The notes under the pieces were generated by a model. That model was not told where the DNA came from and did no database searches. It saw nothing but the letters and a program-made list of their open reading frames with translations. From Oscillospiraceae bacterium (GTDB lineage: Bacteria > Bacillota > Clostridia > Oscillospirales > Acutalibacteraceae): DNA of 64,000 nt. Positions 16,879-26,015 of this stretch are shown here, one piece after another. The DNA lies in contig JAISBE010000003.1 in the NCBI GenBank assembly GCA_031266365.1, positions 207,571 to 271,570 on the forward strand, written 5' to 3'. Made by a program: the position numbers and the translations under genes. Within the stretch, counting starts at the first letter, position 1; every line of letters starts with the position of its first letter.

Positions 16879-17589
16879 TTACGCTCGTAAAGCCCAGAAG
16901 GCGTGTTGATTTTTAACGTGCTCTGCGATTGAAAAATCAAGCTCCGTGTCGATGTCAATTGACCTACTCTGTGGCATAATATAGGCTTTGCTATTTTTGC
17001 CATAAAAATCTCTATGTTTAAGATAATTTTCACATTCGCATAAATATAAAGCTCCGTTGATGCGATACGATTTTTTTAATTCTTGCCTGTTGGCAATATT
17101 TGGCAGAAAATTGTGTAAACTTAAATCAGGAGGCAATTTATTGCAATACTCAACTGGATATTCAGTTTCACAAACACTCACAACGGAGGTCAATTGCTCG
17201 TTAATCAAAAAATTGGCAGCTTCTTTGATATCTTCGGCGGTCCGCAATGGGGAAGTGGGCTGCAATAAGACGAAGTAATCAAAAGTTTTTCCGATTTTCT
17301 TCAAGCTTTCAATCGCATGTATGATGTATTCATCGGCTGGAGAGTTATCTTTTGCAATTTCTTTAGGGCGCAAAAAGGGCACATTTATTCCGCATTTCTT
17401 AGCCATTTTAGCATAATTTTCGTTATCTGTAGATAAAAAAATATAATCAAATATTCCGCTTTCCTTTGCAGGTTCAATGGAATGCTCGATTAAAGGTTTT
17501 CCGCAAAAAGGTTTGATATTTTTATCTTTAACCTCTTGGGAACCACTCCTAGCTGGTATGATTGCTAAGAACTTTTTTCCTTTATACAT
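16879..17589 (-). CDS. neuA: CMP-nonulosonate (sialic acid) cytidylyltransferase NeuA-like
   Basis: The enzyme activates a nine-carbon acidic sugar with CTP to CMP-sugar, ready for a glycosyltransferase. The protein of 236 residues begins LAIIPARSGSQ and KDKNIKPFCGKPLIEHSI, the nucleotide-binding start of the family. It also holds FVLLQPTSPLRTAEDI and ends with DIDTELDFSIAE, which carries the metal-binding aspartates. Start ATG 17589 has AGAGGAA six bases before. It is the third gene of neuB-neuC-neuA (25 bases after neuC). The KDKNIK variant is also common in legionaminate enzymes, so the sugar may be Neu5Ac or legionaminic acid. Its last 90 bases have been copied twice downstream. Confidence 0.9.
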   Translation of the reverse strand: MYKGKKFLAIIPARSGSQEVKDKNIKPFCGKPLIEHSIEPAKESGIFDYIFLSTDNENYAKMAKKCGINVPFLRPKEIAKDNSPADEYIIHAIESLKKIGKTFDYFVLLQPTSPLRTAEDIKEAANFLINEQLTSVVSVCETEYPVEYCNKLPPDLSLHNFLPNIANRQELKKSYRINGALYLCECENYLKHRDFYGKNSKAYIMPQSRSIDIDTELDFSIAEHVKNQHAFWALRA

Positions 17590-17614
17590 AAAATTCCTCT
17601 TTCTTCAACTTTTA

Positions 17615-18844
17615 TTAAAATTTAATATCCCAGAACTTTTTTTTCAAATCTATTTTATTGCTAAACAAAAAATCTTTTATCACAGATATAATCTTTTCAG
17701 AGGTATTTCCGCCTCCGTAAGGGTTTATCGCCCCTTTTATACTATCTCTAAAATCTTTACTCATAGCCCTTTTCATCGCTTTTAATATGTCGTCAAAATT
17801 AGGGTTGCAGTCCAGGGTTGTTTTTGCCCGCACCCTGCCTTTTTGCCTATCTCCTATATTAACTGTTGGGACACCAAAACTCGGGGCCTCCCAAATTCCA
17901 CTGGATGAATTTCCTAAAACCATAGCGCAATATTTCATCGCGCTGAGATAATTGAGCTCTCCCATATTTTCAAAGGCTGTGCATTTTTCTGGATTGTTAT
18001 TGGCATATTCATCGATGAGCCTGTTTATTACACGCCAGCCCTTATCTGCGTTTGATTTAGTAAAAATTACATTTATATCCATCAGGTCGATCGCTTTTAA
18101 TAGTTCTTTAAACTGCAATTTTGCGCTTTCAAGTTCCAGAGTTACGGGATGAAACGTCACTAAGGCGTAAGGATCGTCGAACGAAAATTTAAGCTTTCGT
18201 TCAGCTCTTTCATTGCAGGTTTTAACATGGTAGTTTTTATCTGCCTTGCATTCATTTAATGTATTTTCTAGCTCCTGTTTTGATAGCAATTTTTGGCAAA
18301 AAATATTTTCAAGCCCAAGCTCCCCAAAGGCAAAAACTCTTTCCGGCGATTCACCTAACTGTATTACGCGTTTTCTATATTCTTCATTGGCCGTAAAGTG
18401 CAAATAGCTCAATTTGGTTATGGCGTGTCGAATGCTGTCATCAATTGCCCCTTCAGTGATTTCCCCGCCACTTATATGGGCAATTGGTATCATCTCATTC
18501 ATTGCGGCAGAACAAATTGGAAGGAGTTCATAGCGATCTCCTAATAAAATGAGCATATCTGGTTTATTTTCACAAAAATAATCCGCAAAACCTATCAAAG
18601 CCAAACCCATAGATTTACTAATTCCTGCTCCAGTATCTGACGACAAAAGCATATCGATTTTTCTATCGATTTTAAAGCCGTCTTTCTCTATTGTTCGGTA
18701 AGTAAACCCGAACTCTCCGGATAAATGAGAGCCTGTGGCAATTAATTTTAGGTCTAACTTTTCATCTTGACGTATTTTACTTAAAAGCGGATAAAGCGGC
18801 CCGTATTCTGATCTTGCGGCGGTTACTACGCAGATATTTTTCAT
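17615..18844 (-). CDS. neuC: UDP-GlcNAc 2-epimerase, hydrolysing (NeuC-like)
   Basis: NeuC converts UDP-N-acetylglucosamine to N-acetylmannosamine and UDP, the first step to sialic acid. The protein of 409 residues shows the GT-B epimerase fold signatures: TAARSEYGPLYPLL at the start, LLGDRYELLP, HISGGEITEGAIDDSIRH with the catalytic residues, and GNSSSGIWEAPSFGVPTVNIGDRQKGR for UDP binding. The ATG overlaps the neuB stop by four bases. No GNE kinase domain is present. A GDP-sugar (LegG) version cannot be excluded from sequence alone. Confidence 0.93.
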   Translation of the reverse strand: MKNICVVTAARSEYGPLYPLLSKIRQDEKLDLKLIATGSHLSGEFGFTYRTIEKDGFKIDRKIDMLLSSDTGAGISKSMGLALIGFADYFCENKPDMLILLGDRYELLPICSAAMNEMIPIAHISGGEITEGAIDDSIRHAITKLSYLHFTANEEYRKRVIQLGESPERVFAFGELGLENIFCQKLLSKQELENTLNECKADKNYHVKTCNERAERKLKFSFDDPYALVTFHPVTLELESAKLQFKELLKAIDLMDINVIFTKSNADKGWRVINRLIDEYANNNPEKCTAFENMGELNYLSAMKYCAMVLGNSSSGIWEAPSFGVPTVNIGDRQKGRVRAKTTLDCNPNFDDILKAMKRAMSKDFRDSIKGAINPYGGGNTSEKIISVIKDFLFSNKIDLKKKFWDIKF

Positions 18845-19839
18845 ATTTCTATCAACTCGTCTTCATCAAAATTTCTTTTCGCCACTTTTCCTAGAATTTC
18901 AAACCACCTCATAGGGCTTAGTCCTGTTCCTGGCCTTTTTGCGCCGATATTGCTCTCGTTGAAAATTTCCCCTTTTTCAATTGCTTTTGTTGCCACAATA
19001 CTTTTTCGGGCGACCGCTATATTTTTTTGCTCTGATTTGCTAATTTTTTTGTGTTTTGATCCCAAAGCTTTTTCAATATCCCTTATACTATGAACCATTT
19101 CTTCCAAATCGCCGGGCTCCAAGCTAGCTATGTGATCGGGGCCTTCCATCGTTTTATTGCAGGTAAAATGTTTTTCTATCATACTTGCTCCCAAAGCAAC
19201 AGCGGCGATTGGCACGGAAATGCCAAGAGTGTGGTCAGAGTAACCGATGGGGCAGGAAAAATTTTCTCCTAAAGCAACCATGGCACGCAAATTAACATCT
19301 TCCATAGGTGTTGGATATTCTGTGTTGCAATGGAGTAAGGTGATTTGGCATTTATTATACTTTCGAATAACCTTAAATGCTTCTTCAATATCGGAAATTT
19401 CGCACATACCGGTTGAAAGAGCAATAGGTTTATTCTGTTTTGCAACTTCTATGAGATACGGCAAATTTGTTATCTCTCCAGAAGGAATTTTCCAAAGAGG
19501 TAGATCAATTTTTGATAAAAAATTTACGCTTTCGAGGTCAAATGCGGTGGATAGAAAAATGATATCCTTTTTTTTGCAGTAATTTGCGAGTTCTAAAAAC
19601 TGCGAATAAGAAAATTCCAGCTTTTTTATCATATCAAACTGACTTTCTTCACTTTTAGTTGTTTGTTTTTGATAATCGGCCTTTTGCGCCGTTTTAGAGA
19701 CTTCATTTTCGGTTTTGAACGTCTGGAATTTAACCGCATCGGCTCCGGCAATTTTTGCGATGTCGATCAACTTTTTTGCCAAATATAGGTTGCCATTATG
19801 ATTGACGCCAGCTTCTGCTATTATAAAAATTTTACCCAT
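18841..19839 (-). CDS. neuB: N-acetylneuraminate synthase NeuB-like
   Basis: NeuB condenses PEP with N-acetylmannosamine (or a bacillosamine derivative) to the nine-carbon acid. The protein of 332 residues starts IFIIAEAGVNHNGNL and has the barrel motifs GADAVKFQTF and IGYSDHTLG. The metal/PEP part is EKHFTCNKTMEGPDHIAS. A C-terminal SAF (antifreeze-like) domain from about residue 270 reads KGEIFNESNIGAKRPG. Two in-frame ATG codons exist upstream. The one at 19839 gives the family N-terminus and has GAGG nine bases upstream. It is the first gene of the operon. Confidence 0.93.
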   Translation of the reverse strand: MGKIFIIAEAGVNHNGNLYLAKKLIDIAKIAGADAVKFQTFKTENEVSKTAQKADYQKQTTKSEESQFDMIKKLEFSYSQFLELANYCKKKDIIFLSTAFDLESVNFLSKIDLPLWKIPSGEITNLPYLIEVAKQNKPIALSTGMCEISDIEEAFKVIRKYNKCQITLLHCNTEYPTPMEDVNLRAMVALGENFSCPIGYSDHTLGISVPIAAVALGASMIEKHFTCNKTMEGPDHIASLEPGDLEEMVHSIRDIEKALGSKHKKISKSEQKNIAVARKSIVATKAIEKGEIFNESNIGAKRPGTGLSPMRWFEILGKVAKRNFDEDELIEI

Positions 19840-19922
19840 AAAAATTGACCTCATTTTTGCTAAAATAGCATTGTAATTCAATGAATAAACGATACCTAGT
19901 TACAACAAAAAATTATAATAAG

Positions 19923-19951
19923 AGCGGCATCACTCCAGAGCGATTACCGCT
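19923..19951 (-). terminator. Possible terminator after the 502-residue secreted gene
   Basis: AGCGG and CCGCT can pair around a long loop and, on the minus strand, are followed by TTATTATAATTTTTT. The stem is only five pairs, so the call is weak. Confidence 0.35.
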
Positions 19952-20011
19952 TTATTAGCTATATTATAGCATGAATAACGTCTTTATGCAATTTTAGGGT
20001 AGTCGTAACTT

Positions 20012-21520
20012 TCACGCCTTGTTCCATGGCATGTTTTTTGTGCTGCCCCGGCTGACGAGTTTGGGGCGGCCGCGCTCAGGTAGTGTCTGGTTAACCCCGC
20101 CAAGATGTACATTGAGTCGAGACATGTGTGCATCAATCCCCGCGAGTAGTTCCGAGCATTCCTGCTGCGCCGCGGGTGGCAGTGCGCCCACGCCTGTGGG
20201 GGCGATCTCCGTCAGGCGAGTCCAAGCGGATTCAGGACCTTGCAAATCCAGCCCGGTAAATTCAGCCGATAGCTTCGGTATCTTGATCATCTTGTACGAG
20301 CATTCTCTCTGCTTGTCGCGGGTACGTGGATTATCTTGTTCGTCTGGTAGAAGTATAGAAAGCTTCTCGTGCCATGCACGTTCTGTCTCGAGTGATGTAG
20401 CCAGTTTTGTTGCAGCGTCAGATGCTTCTTGCGCTATGCGCGCGCATTCGCGGTAGAATAGGGGCCGCTTTGGATGTTCCCGGGCGATTTTGTAGCTCCG
20501 GCAGCAGTTTTGGGCGATTTTGAAGGCCTTTTCTCGTGCCTTTACAGCATTCTGTGCCTCATCCCACACTGCCGTACTTGCATTTGCTCTTTGTGCGTAG
20601 ATATCATGCACCGCTTTATGATACCTCGCTATAGCCGCTTCTCCCTCGGCGGGCGTTAATCTAACAGCGCCTGTTTCATAGTTCCAAAGCCAATATGATG
20701 CGCAGTTATGGTGATCGTAAAATGAATCATCACTGGCTGGAAATTGAACCAAACCCGAGTGTGCAAGCCGGTAAGTTTCGATTTCGATGAGGACACCCCC
20801 GACCTCTTTTATAACAGCTGTATTTAAAGTAGTCAAGCCGGTATCACAGCAGCCATTCTCGTCTAGGTCCACGATAGTAACGCTCGCTTGTGATCGATGT
20901 CTCGGACCAGGTTCGTCGGCAGGGAGTCCGTATATAGATATCCACGATTTTAGCCGTGCGGTTGCGGGATCGTCACCTAGCCAGGTTCCGCGCGTCCAGG
21001 TTTTGCATAAATTGGCCACTGCGGGCATAAATGAATTAGGAGTGGGAACAACATTAACGATATAATGACCATTGACCAGCTTCATGCTTACGGTATTTCG
21101 CGATGTCATGTCCGAAGTGCCGAAGAATCTGTAGAGCACCTCTTCCGGGTTATCTGGACTATACCATTTAGCTAAGACGACTTCGTGTCCAGCCACAGGC
21201 GGGCACTGCTCTGATGTTTCAGTCGGTACGGCCGCGAAGGTTTTCGTAAACAGTAATTCCAGGCCGTCTTCTGGGGGTGAGTTTGGATCTTCCGCTATTT
21301 TGAAAAGTTTGGCGGGGCTCGTTATGCTGAAAACTTCTAAGGTTCCTGCATTCTTATGTCGGTAGTAAAATTGAAAGCCAAGATTCGGGCCTGAACTCGT
21401 GCTGGCGCCGACGTATCCGCGGTCGTCGCACCAATTTGCCTGGACCGGTGAATTAAGGAGCGCTGCGGCGCCGGATAGCGCCATGCTAAATGCCAAAATA
21501 GTTGATTTAAATTTTTTCAT
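20012..21520 (-). CDS. Large secreted protein of the MKKFKS family, GC-rich
   Basis: Unknown function, 502 residues. A signal peptide (MKKFKSTILAFSMALSGAAA, likely cut near VQA-N) is shared with the secreted genes at 28-30 kb. The first half is beta-rich and cysteine-bearing (CDDRGY, ENGCCDTG, HHNCASYW). The second half, from about residue 300, is alpha-helical and charged, with possible coiled coil (AVKAREKAFKIAQ, ATKLATSLETERAWHEK). No catalytic motif was recognised. Its GC content is clearly above that of neighbouring core genes, which suggests transfer or a different selection regime. The gene lies between neuB and a FemAB/GNAT-like gene, and its own promoter is at 21625-21652. It is exported by Sec; a role outside the cell is inferred. 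Confidence 0.7.
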   Translation of the reverse strand: MKKFKSTILAFSMALSGAAALLNSPVQANWCDDRGYVGASTSSGPNLGFQFYYRHKNAGTLEVFSITSPAKLFKIAEDPNSPPEDGLELLFTKTFAAVPTETSEQCPPVAGHEVVLAKWYSPDNPEEVLYRFFGTSDMTSRNTVSMKLVNGHYIVNVVPTPNSFMPAVANLCKTWTRGTWLGDDPATARLKSWISIYGLPADEPGPRHRSQASVTIVDLDENGCCDTGLTTLNTAVIKEVGGVLIEIETYRLAHSGLVQFPASDDSFYDHHNCASYWLWNYETGAVRLTPAEGEAAIARYHKAVHDIYAQRANASTAVWDEAQNAVKAREKAFKIAQNCCRSYKIAREHPKRPLFYRECARIAQEASDAATKLATSLETERAWHEKLSILLPDEQDNPRTRDKQRECSYKMIKIPKLSAEFTGLDLQGPESAWTRLTEIAPTGVGALPPAAQQECSELLAGIDAHMSRLNVHLGGVNQTLPERGRPKLVSRGSTKNMPWNKA

Positions 21521-21624
21521 ATGAAGATTACTTCCTTTCGTTTTCGATTTCTACTTTACCAATTAATCACTGCAGCTGCAATACATGGTCAAAATTAATC
21601 GAATATTGTTTAGTATATATTAAT

Positions 21625-21652
21625 ATTTTATCAGTAAAAAGTATATTGTTAA
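21625..21652 (-). promoter_or_regulatory. Promoter of the 502-residue secreted gene
   Basis: TTAACA (21647-21652) and TAAAAT (21625-21630) with 16-base spacing lie about 100 bases upstream of the start. The -10 region reads CTGATAAAAT, close to the -10 regions of the related genes at 29.1 and 30.4 kb. Confidence 0.55.
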
Positions 21653-21735
21653 TAAAAAATAACAAAAACAGAAAAAATTTCTGAATTTTGTTATTATGCA
21701 CAATATAGATATAAATTTATATAATTTTTGTTGTT

Positions 21736-22794
21736 TTACCCTCTATATTGGATCAAGAATTTGTTATTGCAATCGAAATGGTTGTCGATTTTCTCCCTTA
21801 GTTCAATCAAGTATGAGAATTTATCTTCCATAAATATATTGCTGCCGATGTAAAAATCCAAGTGACCATTTTTATTGAAAGATTTTTTAAACGCAAAGAG
21901 ATTATCTCCTTGATTAATTCCTCCTCCTAAGTGAAATTTACTAATTCCATGTTCTGCAGCCCAAACGGCAACTTTGTATAATAAAAGATTCCCTGGAGCT
22001 AAATTTCGAAAATCTCTTTTTGTTCCCGAAAGATGATAATGAGCGCTGTGGGCATTAAATAAAATTATTGCCGAGCTGATGATTTCCCCTTGATGTCTCG
22101 CGTGGAAAAATAAAAAATTGTCTTTCAAATTTTCGATCAAATATCTAAAATACGTTTTGTCAAAGTAATAGTAACTATTAGCTTGATTTGCGTCCATAGT
22201 TTCGTTGTAAATTTTCAAAAATGCATCTAAATTTTCTCCTTTATCGAAGTCTATGTTTATCTCGCTATTCATCGCTTTGCGGACCATATTACGATTTTTG
22301 CTTGTCATGTTTTCCATTATCTTTTCAGGCGACGTCGTGTCCATATAAATTGTTGATTTATGCTTCAAAATATTGCAAAATTTTTCCACAAATTTTTGAT
22401 TTTGTAGTAAAGGGTGAAACCTTATAAATTGGCTTACAATTCGATTTTCGACGCAGTATTCTTGCAAGCTTGCAAAAAAAGAGTGCAGACTGCTGTTGGT
22501 TACCTGCCCTTCGTATAGAAATCCTCCGTAACCGTAGGGCGTGGAAAAGTCGAATAATTGCTCCTTTGCAAGATATCCCCTAAATTCCGGTGCATCTGCG
22601 ATATCCTGCTTCATAACAACGTAGCCTATTTCGCAGTTTTCATCGCGATAATAAGCAAAGAGTGGTTCACCGTCTCCGTGTAACGTAAGTGCTGAAACAT
22701 AGGCGTTTAGGTAATATACATCTTTTTTGGAAAAGCGCTCAGTGATTTCAAGCCATTTGGAATGATTTTCTTTTTTTATAATTTCGAACGTCAA
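21736..22794 (-). CDS. FemAB/GNAT-fold aminoacyl or acyl transferase
   Basis: The protein of 352 residues resembles the GNAT-like (PF13480/FemAB) transferases that act on wall precursors or surface sugars. Visible motifs are STPYGYGGFLYEG, KNRNMVRKAMN at about residue 165, AIILFNAHSAHYHLSGTKRD in the second acetyltransferase fold, and FHLGGGINQGDNLFAFKKSF near the end. It has no signal peptide and no membrane segment. The start is TTG 22794, behind AAAGGAG. It lies 12 bases after ftsQ on the same strand, so the two may be co-transcribed. The acceptor is unknown: a peptidoglycan bridge or a glycan linked to the sialic-type operon are both possible. Confidence 0.75.
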   Translation of the reverse strand: MTFEIIKKENHSKWLEITERFSKKDVYYLNAYVSALTLHGDGEPLFAYYRDENCEIGYVVMKQDIADAPEFRGYLAKEQLFDFSTPYGYGGFLYEGQVTNSSLHSFFASLQEYCVENRIVSQFIRFHPLLQNQKFVEKFCNILKHKSTIYMDTTSPEKIMENMTSKNRNMVRKAMNSEINIDFDKGENLDAFLKIYNETMDANQANSYYYFDKTYFRYLIENLKDNFLFFHARHQGEIISSAIILFNAHSAHYHLSGTKRDFRNLAPGNLLLYKVAVWAAEHGISKFHLGGGINQGDNLFAFKKSFNKNGHLDFYIGSNIFMEDKFSYLIELREKIDNHFDCNNKFLIQYRG

Positions 22795-22806
22795 TTTTTA
22801 GCTCCT

Positions 22807-23724
22807 TTATTTATCATTTTCCGGCTTAAAATAAGATCTTCCATTTTTAGGAATGCTGGATAGGTCTAGAGTCCCAATTTCTTCTGAATTTATTTTATTT
22901 TTAATAATATGTGCTGCCGTGTGAATTTTGTAAGACAAATTTTCAGAGTCTCCCAGAATTACGGTTATCCTATCTTGAAATTGAAAGCTCAATTGATCAA
23001 GGTTTGAGAGATCAATTGTGCTTATATCATTGAGATCATTTTTTGAAAAAAGGCTGGTAATTTCATCCATAACGCAACTTATATTTTGATTTTTATATTT
23101 TAATTTTGAGCAAAGAATAGCATTTTCCGGATCAATTCCCTTAATAAGGGGTAGCCCTGAAATTTTTTGATCCACAAATTCCAAAATGCGCCTGCTGGAA
23201 CTGATCACTATATATTTAGGTTTTTCTGATTTTGCCTGACTTTCAATGTTGAGATCATTTTCGGTTTTTGCTTCGTCAGTGTTTGTTTGAGAATTTTCTA
23301 AGTAAGCCGGATTTTCTATTAATCCTGCCGGAACCGCTTCTTCTAGCTTGATTTTAAGTTTACGGGGGATGCATCTCTTTATTTCTGCAGATTCAATGTA
23401 AGGAAATTTGCTCTCTATTTTTTCTTTGGCTGAGTTTATATCGCATAAAAATAAATTTTCGCCTTGTTTTAGGTTACTTATCTCAAGTACTTCTGATATT
23501 TCGTATCTTGTATTGCCTAAAACTTCTATTTTATTGACCTTAAAAATGGCCATAAAGGCTGCAAATATCCCAAAAGCTAAAATTGACATAACAAAAATTA
23601 GAGCAAATACTATCTTTATTCTTCGCAGTGCTAAGCTATGTGATCTTTTTTTAATTTTCCTGGATTTATGTGTTATAGTTCTAGGTTTTGAGATTCTTTT
23701 GCTATTTAATTCTCTCACATTCAT
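22807..23724 (-). CDS. ftsQ: Cell division protein FtsQ/DivIB
   Basis: FtsQ/DivIB is a bitopic membrane protein of the divisome that holds FtsL and FtsB/DivIC. The protein of 305 residues has a basic cytoplasmic tail (about 1-35, KSRKIKKRSHSLALRR), one membrane helix (about 36-58) and a POTRA domain that begins VNKIEVLGNTRYEISEVL. The FtsQ beta domain follows, with RILEFVDQKISGLPLIKG. A Glu/Lys/Asn-rich insert (about 150-175) breaks the beta domain and looks lineage-specific. The ATG at 23724 has AGAGGATC upstream. The gene follows the helicase at 270 bases and precedes the transferase gene. Confidence 0.9.
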   Translation of the reverse strand: MNVRELNSKRISKPRTITHKSRKIKKRSHSLALRRIKIVFALIFVMSILAFGIFAAFMAIFKVNKIEVLGNTRYEISEVLEISNLKQGENLFLCDINSAKEKIESKFPYIESAEIKRCIPRKLKIKLEEAVPAGLIENPAYLENSQTNTDEAKTENDLNIESQAKSEKPKYIVISSSRRILEFVDQKISGLPLIKGIDPENAILCSKLKYKNQNISCVMDEITSLFSKNDLNDISTIDLSNLDQLSFQFQDRITVILGDSENLSYKIHTAAHIIKNKINSEEIGTLDLSSIPKNGRSYFKPENDK

Positions 23725-23992
23725 TTATATCGATCCTCTTGGCAACTTTCATTCTCAATTTGCTGAATTGGTAATCTTGAAAAAGCTGAAAACATAAACC
23801 AATTTTTTCAATATATCATCATTAAAAACGCGTATTGAGATTTATCCAAAGTTAAAAATTTTTTCTTTGAAGCATTTATATGAAAGTAAGCAAAATTGCA
23901 ACCGATAAAGCAAACTGCAAAAATTATTCAAATATTATTGTTTATATATAAAACATATTTGATATTTATTAATTTTTTGCAGTTTTGAGCTA

Positions 23993-25648
23993 TTATTTGT
24001 AATGCTTTCTAATATTGCGGTGTAGATGCTCATTTTTTGAAATGTGAGTACTTTTAATTTGGTATAAAACAGTAGTAATGGGGTAACCACAAATTTTACA
24101 GTTTTTCATTTGTCTAACTATCTGTTGAGCTTTTGTTCTGGGAACAGCAATCGTGGCCTTTTTATCAAAAATTTCTATTTTACCAATTTCTTTACCTGTG
24201 ATGCCGGACTGCCCAGTAATCGCTCCAACGATATGGTTTGGTTCAACGTGGTGAGCTCTCCCCACATCTATGACGATTTTTTGATAAACATCTTTTTCAA
24301 GATAAGTAGCAGTAGGTTTAACTTCAAGTAGCTTGATATTTTTAAGATTTTTATCTTTTTGTTCAAAATAACTTTCAAGAGCAGCTGTGGCAATGCGGGA
24401 TAGATCGTACCCTTTGCTTAGGAGATCGCTCAACATGGTTTTATAATCGGAATCGTCGGACGTGCTTTTCAACTTATCTTCGATCTCATTTATGTTATTT
24501 AAGTATCGATTTTTTCTGATATCATCTGCTTTAGGCAGTTTTTCTTCTTTTATTCTAGATTTCACAAAACGCCCTATCCGCGTAAGCATTTCAACTTGGC
24601 TTCTTCCGCTGCAAATTGTGATAGCCATCCCCGATTTGCCAGCCCGCCCAGTTCGGCCTATTCTGTGAACATAATATTCAACGTTTTGTGGAATATCGTA
24701 ATTTATAACATAATCTATATCATTGACATCTATCCCCCGAGCGGCGACATCTGTTGCTATTAAAATTTCAAGGTTGCCCTGTTTAAATAAATTCATAACT
24801 GAATTGCGTTGACTCTGTTTCATATCTCCGTGTAAGCTTTCAACTTTGAAATGATTGCTTTGGAGATAAGATGAAAGGACATCGACCATTTTTTTTGTAT
24901 TACAGAAAATTATTGAGCGCTTAGGGCAGTAATATAGCAATAAAAGGCACAAAGCATCAATTTTTTGACTTGAGTGCACGTTGTAGTAGCACTGTGAAAT
25001 ATTTTCAACCGTCACCTGCCTTTTATTGATTTCAATCAATTTGGGTTGTTTTTGAAATTTTTTTGTTAATATTAAAATTTCAGGCGGCATAGTGGCCGAA
25101 AATAAAATAGTCTGTCTTTGTTCTGGGGCGTCCTGTAGTATTGTTTCGATATCATCGCGAAATCCCATGCTTAACATTTCGTCAGCTTCATCTAAGACTA
25201 TCATTTTTAAACCTTGAAGGTTAAGCGTCTTTCTTCTGAGATGGTCCATAACGCGCCCAGGTGTCCCAACGACAATATTTGCCGTTTTTAAACGGGATAT
25301 CTGGTTGATCATAGCAACGCCGCCATAAATATCGACGACTTTAATCTCTCTTTTGAATTTACTAAGGTTTAGGATTTCGTTTGAAGCCTGTACGGCAAGC
25401 TCGCGGGTTGGGCATAAAATCAGCACTTGTACTTCGTTTTTCTGAGAATCTATCGATTCAACTGCGGGAATACCAAAAGCTAAAGTTTTGCCTGTCCCTG
25501 TTTGAGATCTGCCTATTACATCGTTCCCTTCTTTTATAATGGGTATCGCTTTCCACTGAATTTCTGTTGCATCGGTAAAACCCATGGCATCTATAGCTGA
25601 ATTTATCTCAGATGAAAGCGAGAGTTCTTTGAATGGTAATTGACTCAT
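23993..25648 (-). CDS. DEAD-box RNA helicase (CshA/DeaD type)
   Basis: This ATP-dependent RNA helicase would serve in ribosome assembly, mRNA decay or cold growth. The protein of 551 residues has all SF2 motifs: the Q motif (FTDATEIQWKAIP), SQTGTGKT, PTRELA, DEAD, SAT, and HRIGRTGRAGKSG. A C-terminal DbpA-like RNA-binding domain from about residue 455 reads VGRAHHVEPNHIVGAITGQ. A short basic tail follows. The ATG at 25648 has AGAGGAA upstream. It is divergent from mtaD across a 367-base gap. Confidence 0.95.
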   Translation of the reverse strand: MSQLPFKELSLSSEINSAIDAMGFTDATEIQWKAIPIIKEGNDVIGRSQTGTGKTLAFGIPAVESIDSQKNEVQVLILCPTRELAVQASNEILNLSKFKREIKVVDIYGGVAMINQISRLKTANIVVGTPGRVMDHLRRKTLNLQGLKMIVLDEADEMLSMGFRDDIETILQDAPEQRQTILFSATMPPEILILTKKFQKQPKLIEINKRQVTVENISQCYYNVHSSQKIDALCLLLLYYCPKRSIIFCNTKKMVDVLSSYLQSNHFKVESLHGDMKQSQRNSVMNLFKQGNLEILIATDVAARGIDVNDIDYVINYDIPQNVEYYVHRIGRTGRAGKSGMAITICSGRSQVEMLTRIGRFVKSRIKEEKLPKADDIRKNRYLNNINEIEDKLKSTSDDSDYKTMLSDLLSKGYDLSRIATAALESYFEQKDKNLKNIKLLEVKPTATYLEKDVYQKIVIDVGRAHHVEPNHIVGAITGQSGITGKEIGKIEIFDKKATIAVPRTKAQQIVRQMKNCKICGYPITTVLYQIKSTHISKNEHLHRNIRKHYK

Positions 25649-26015
25649 TTTTTTCCTCTTTCTTAATAAAAAGTAATTATATTTATTTGCAAAATTAATT
25701 TTAATTTAAAGTGTAATGCTTTTATAATCGAATTTTTTAAGCAAAACGTTTGGTGTTTATGCATTTTTTAAAATTATGAAAGTTCACATAATTTAAATTA
25801 CCTGTACTATTATGAGCTTTATTGCCTTAAAAGTCAACAAAATTTTATGGCAAGTTAACTGCCTCATAGCGATTGATTGGTGGTGCAATTTATATTTTTA
25901 TTATGCTGCTTGAGTTTTGAGGTGGTTGTAAATTATCCTGTGTTTGCCTTTTTTGATCTGTGTGATACAATAATATTTGCTTAACAATTGAATAATTTAA
26001 TAAAGGAGATAAAAA
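25649..26015. other. Divergent intergenic region between helicase and deaminase genes
   Basis: The 367 bases are AT-rich and separate two divergent genes. Apart from the plus-strand promoter near 25944-25971 and an AAAGGAG ribosome site at about 26003, I see no ORF with a ribosome site, no tRNA and no known riboswitch. Confidence 0.5.
25944..25971 (+). promoter_or_regulatory. Promoter of the mtaD-like gene
   Basis: TTGCCT and TACAAT are spaced by 16 bases. The -10 has a TG one base upstream (TGATACAAT), an extended -10 element. It lies 45 bases before the GTG start of the deaminase. Confidence 0.65.

Noticed and set aside
20019-21065. Plus-strand ORFs of 61-145 codons over the GC-rich secreted gene
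   Set aside because: Shadows of the high-GC minus-strand gene; no ribosome sites and no family features.
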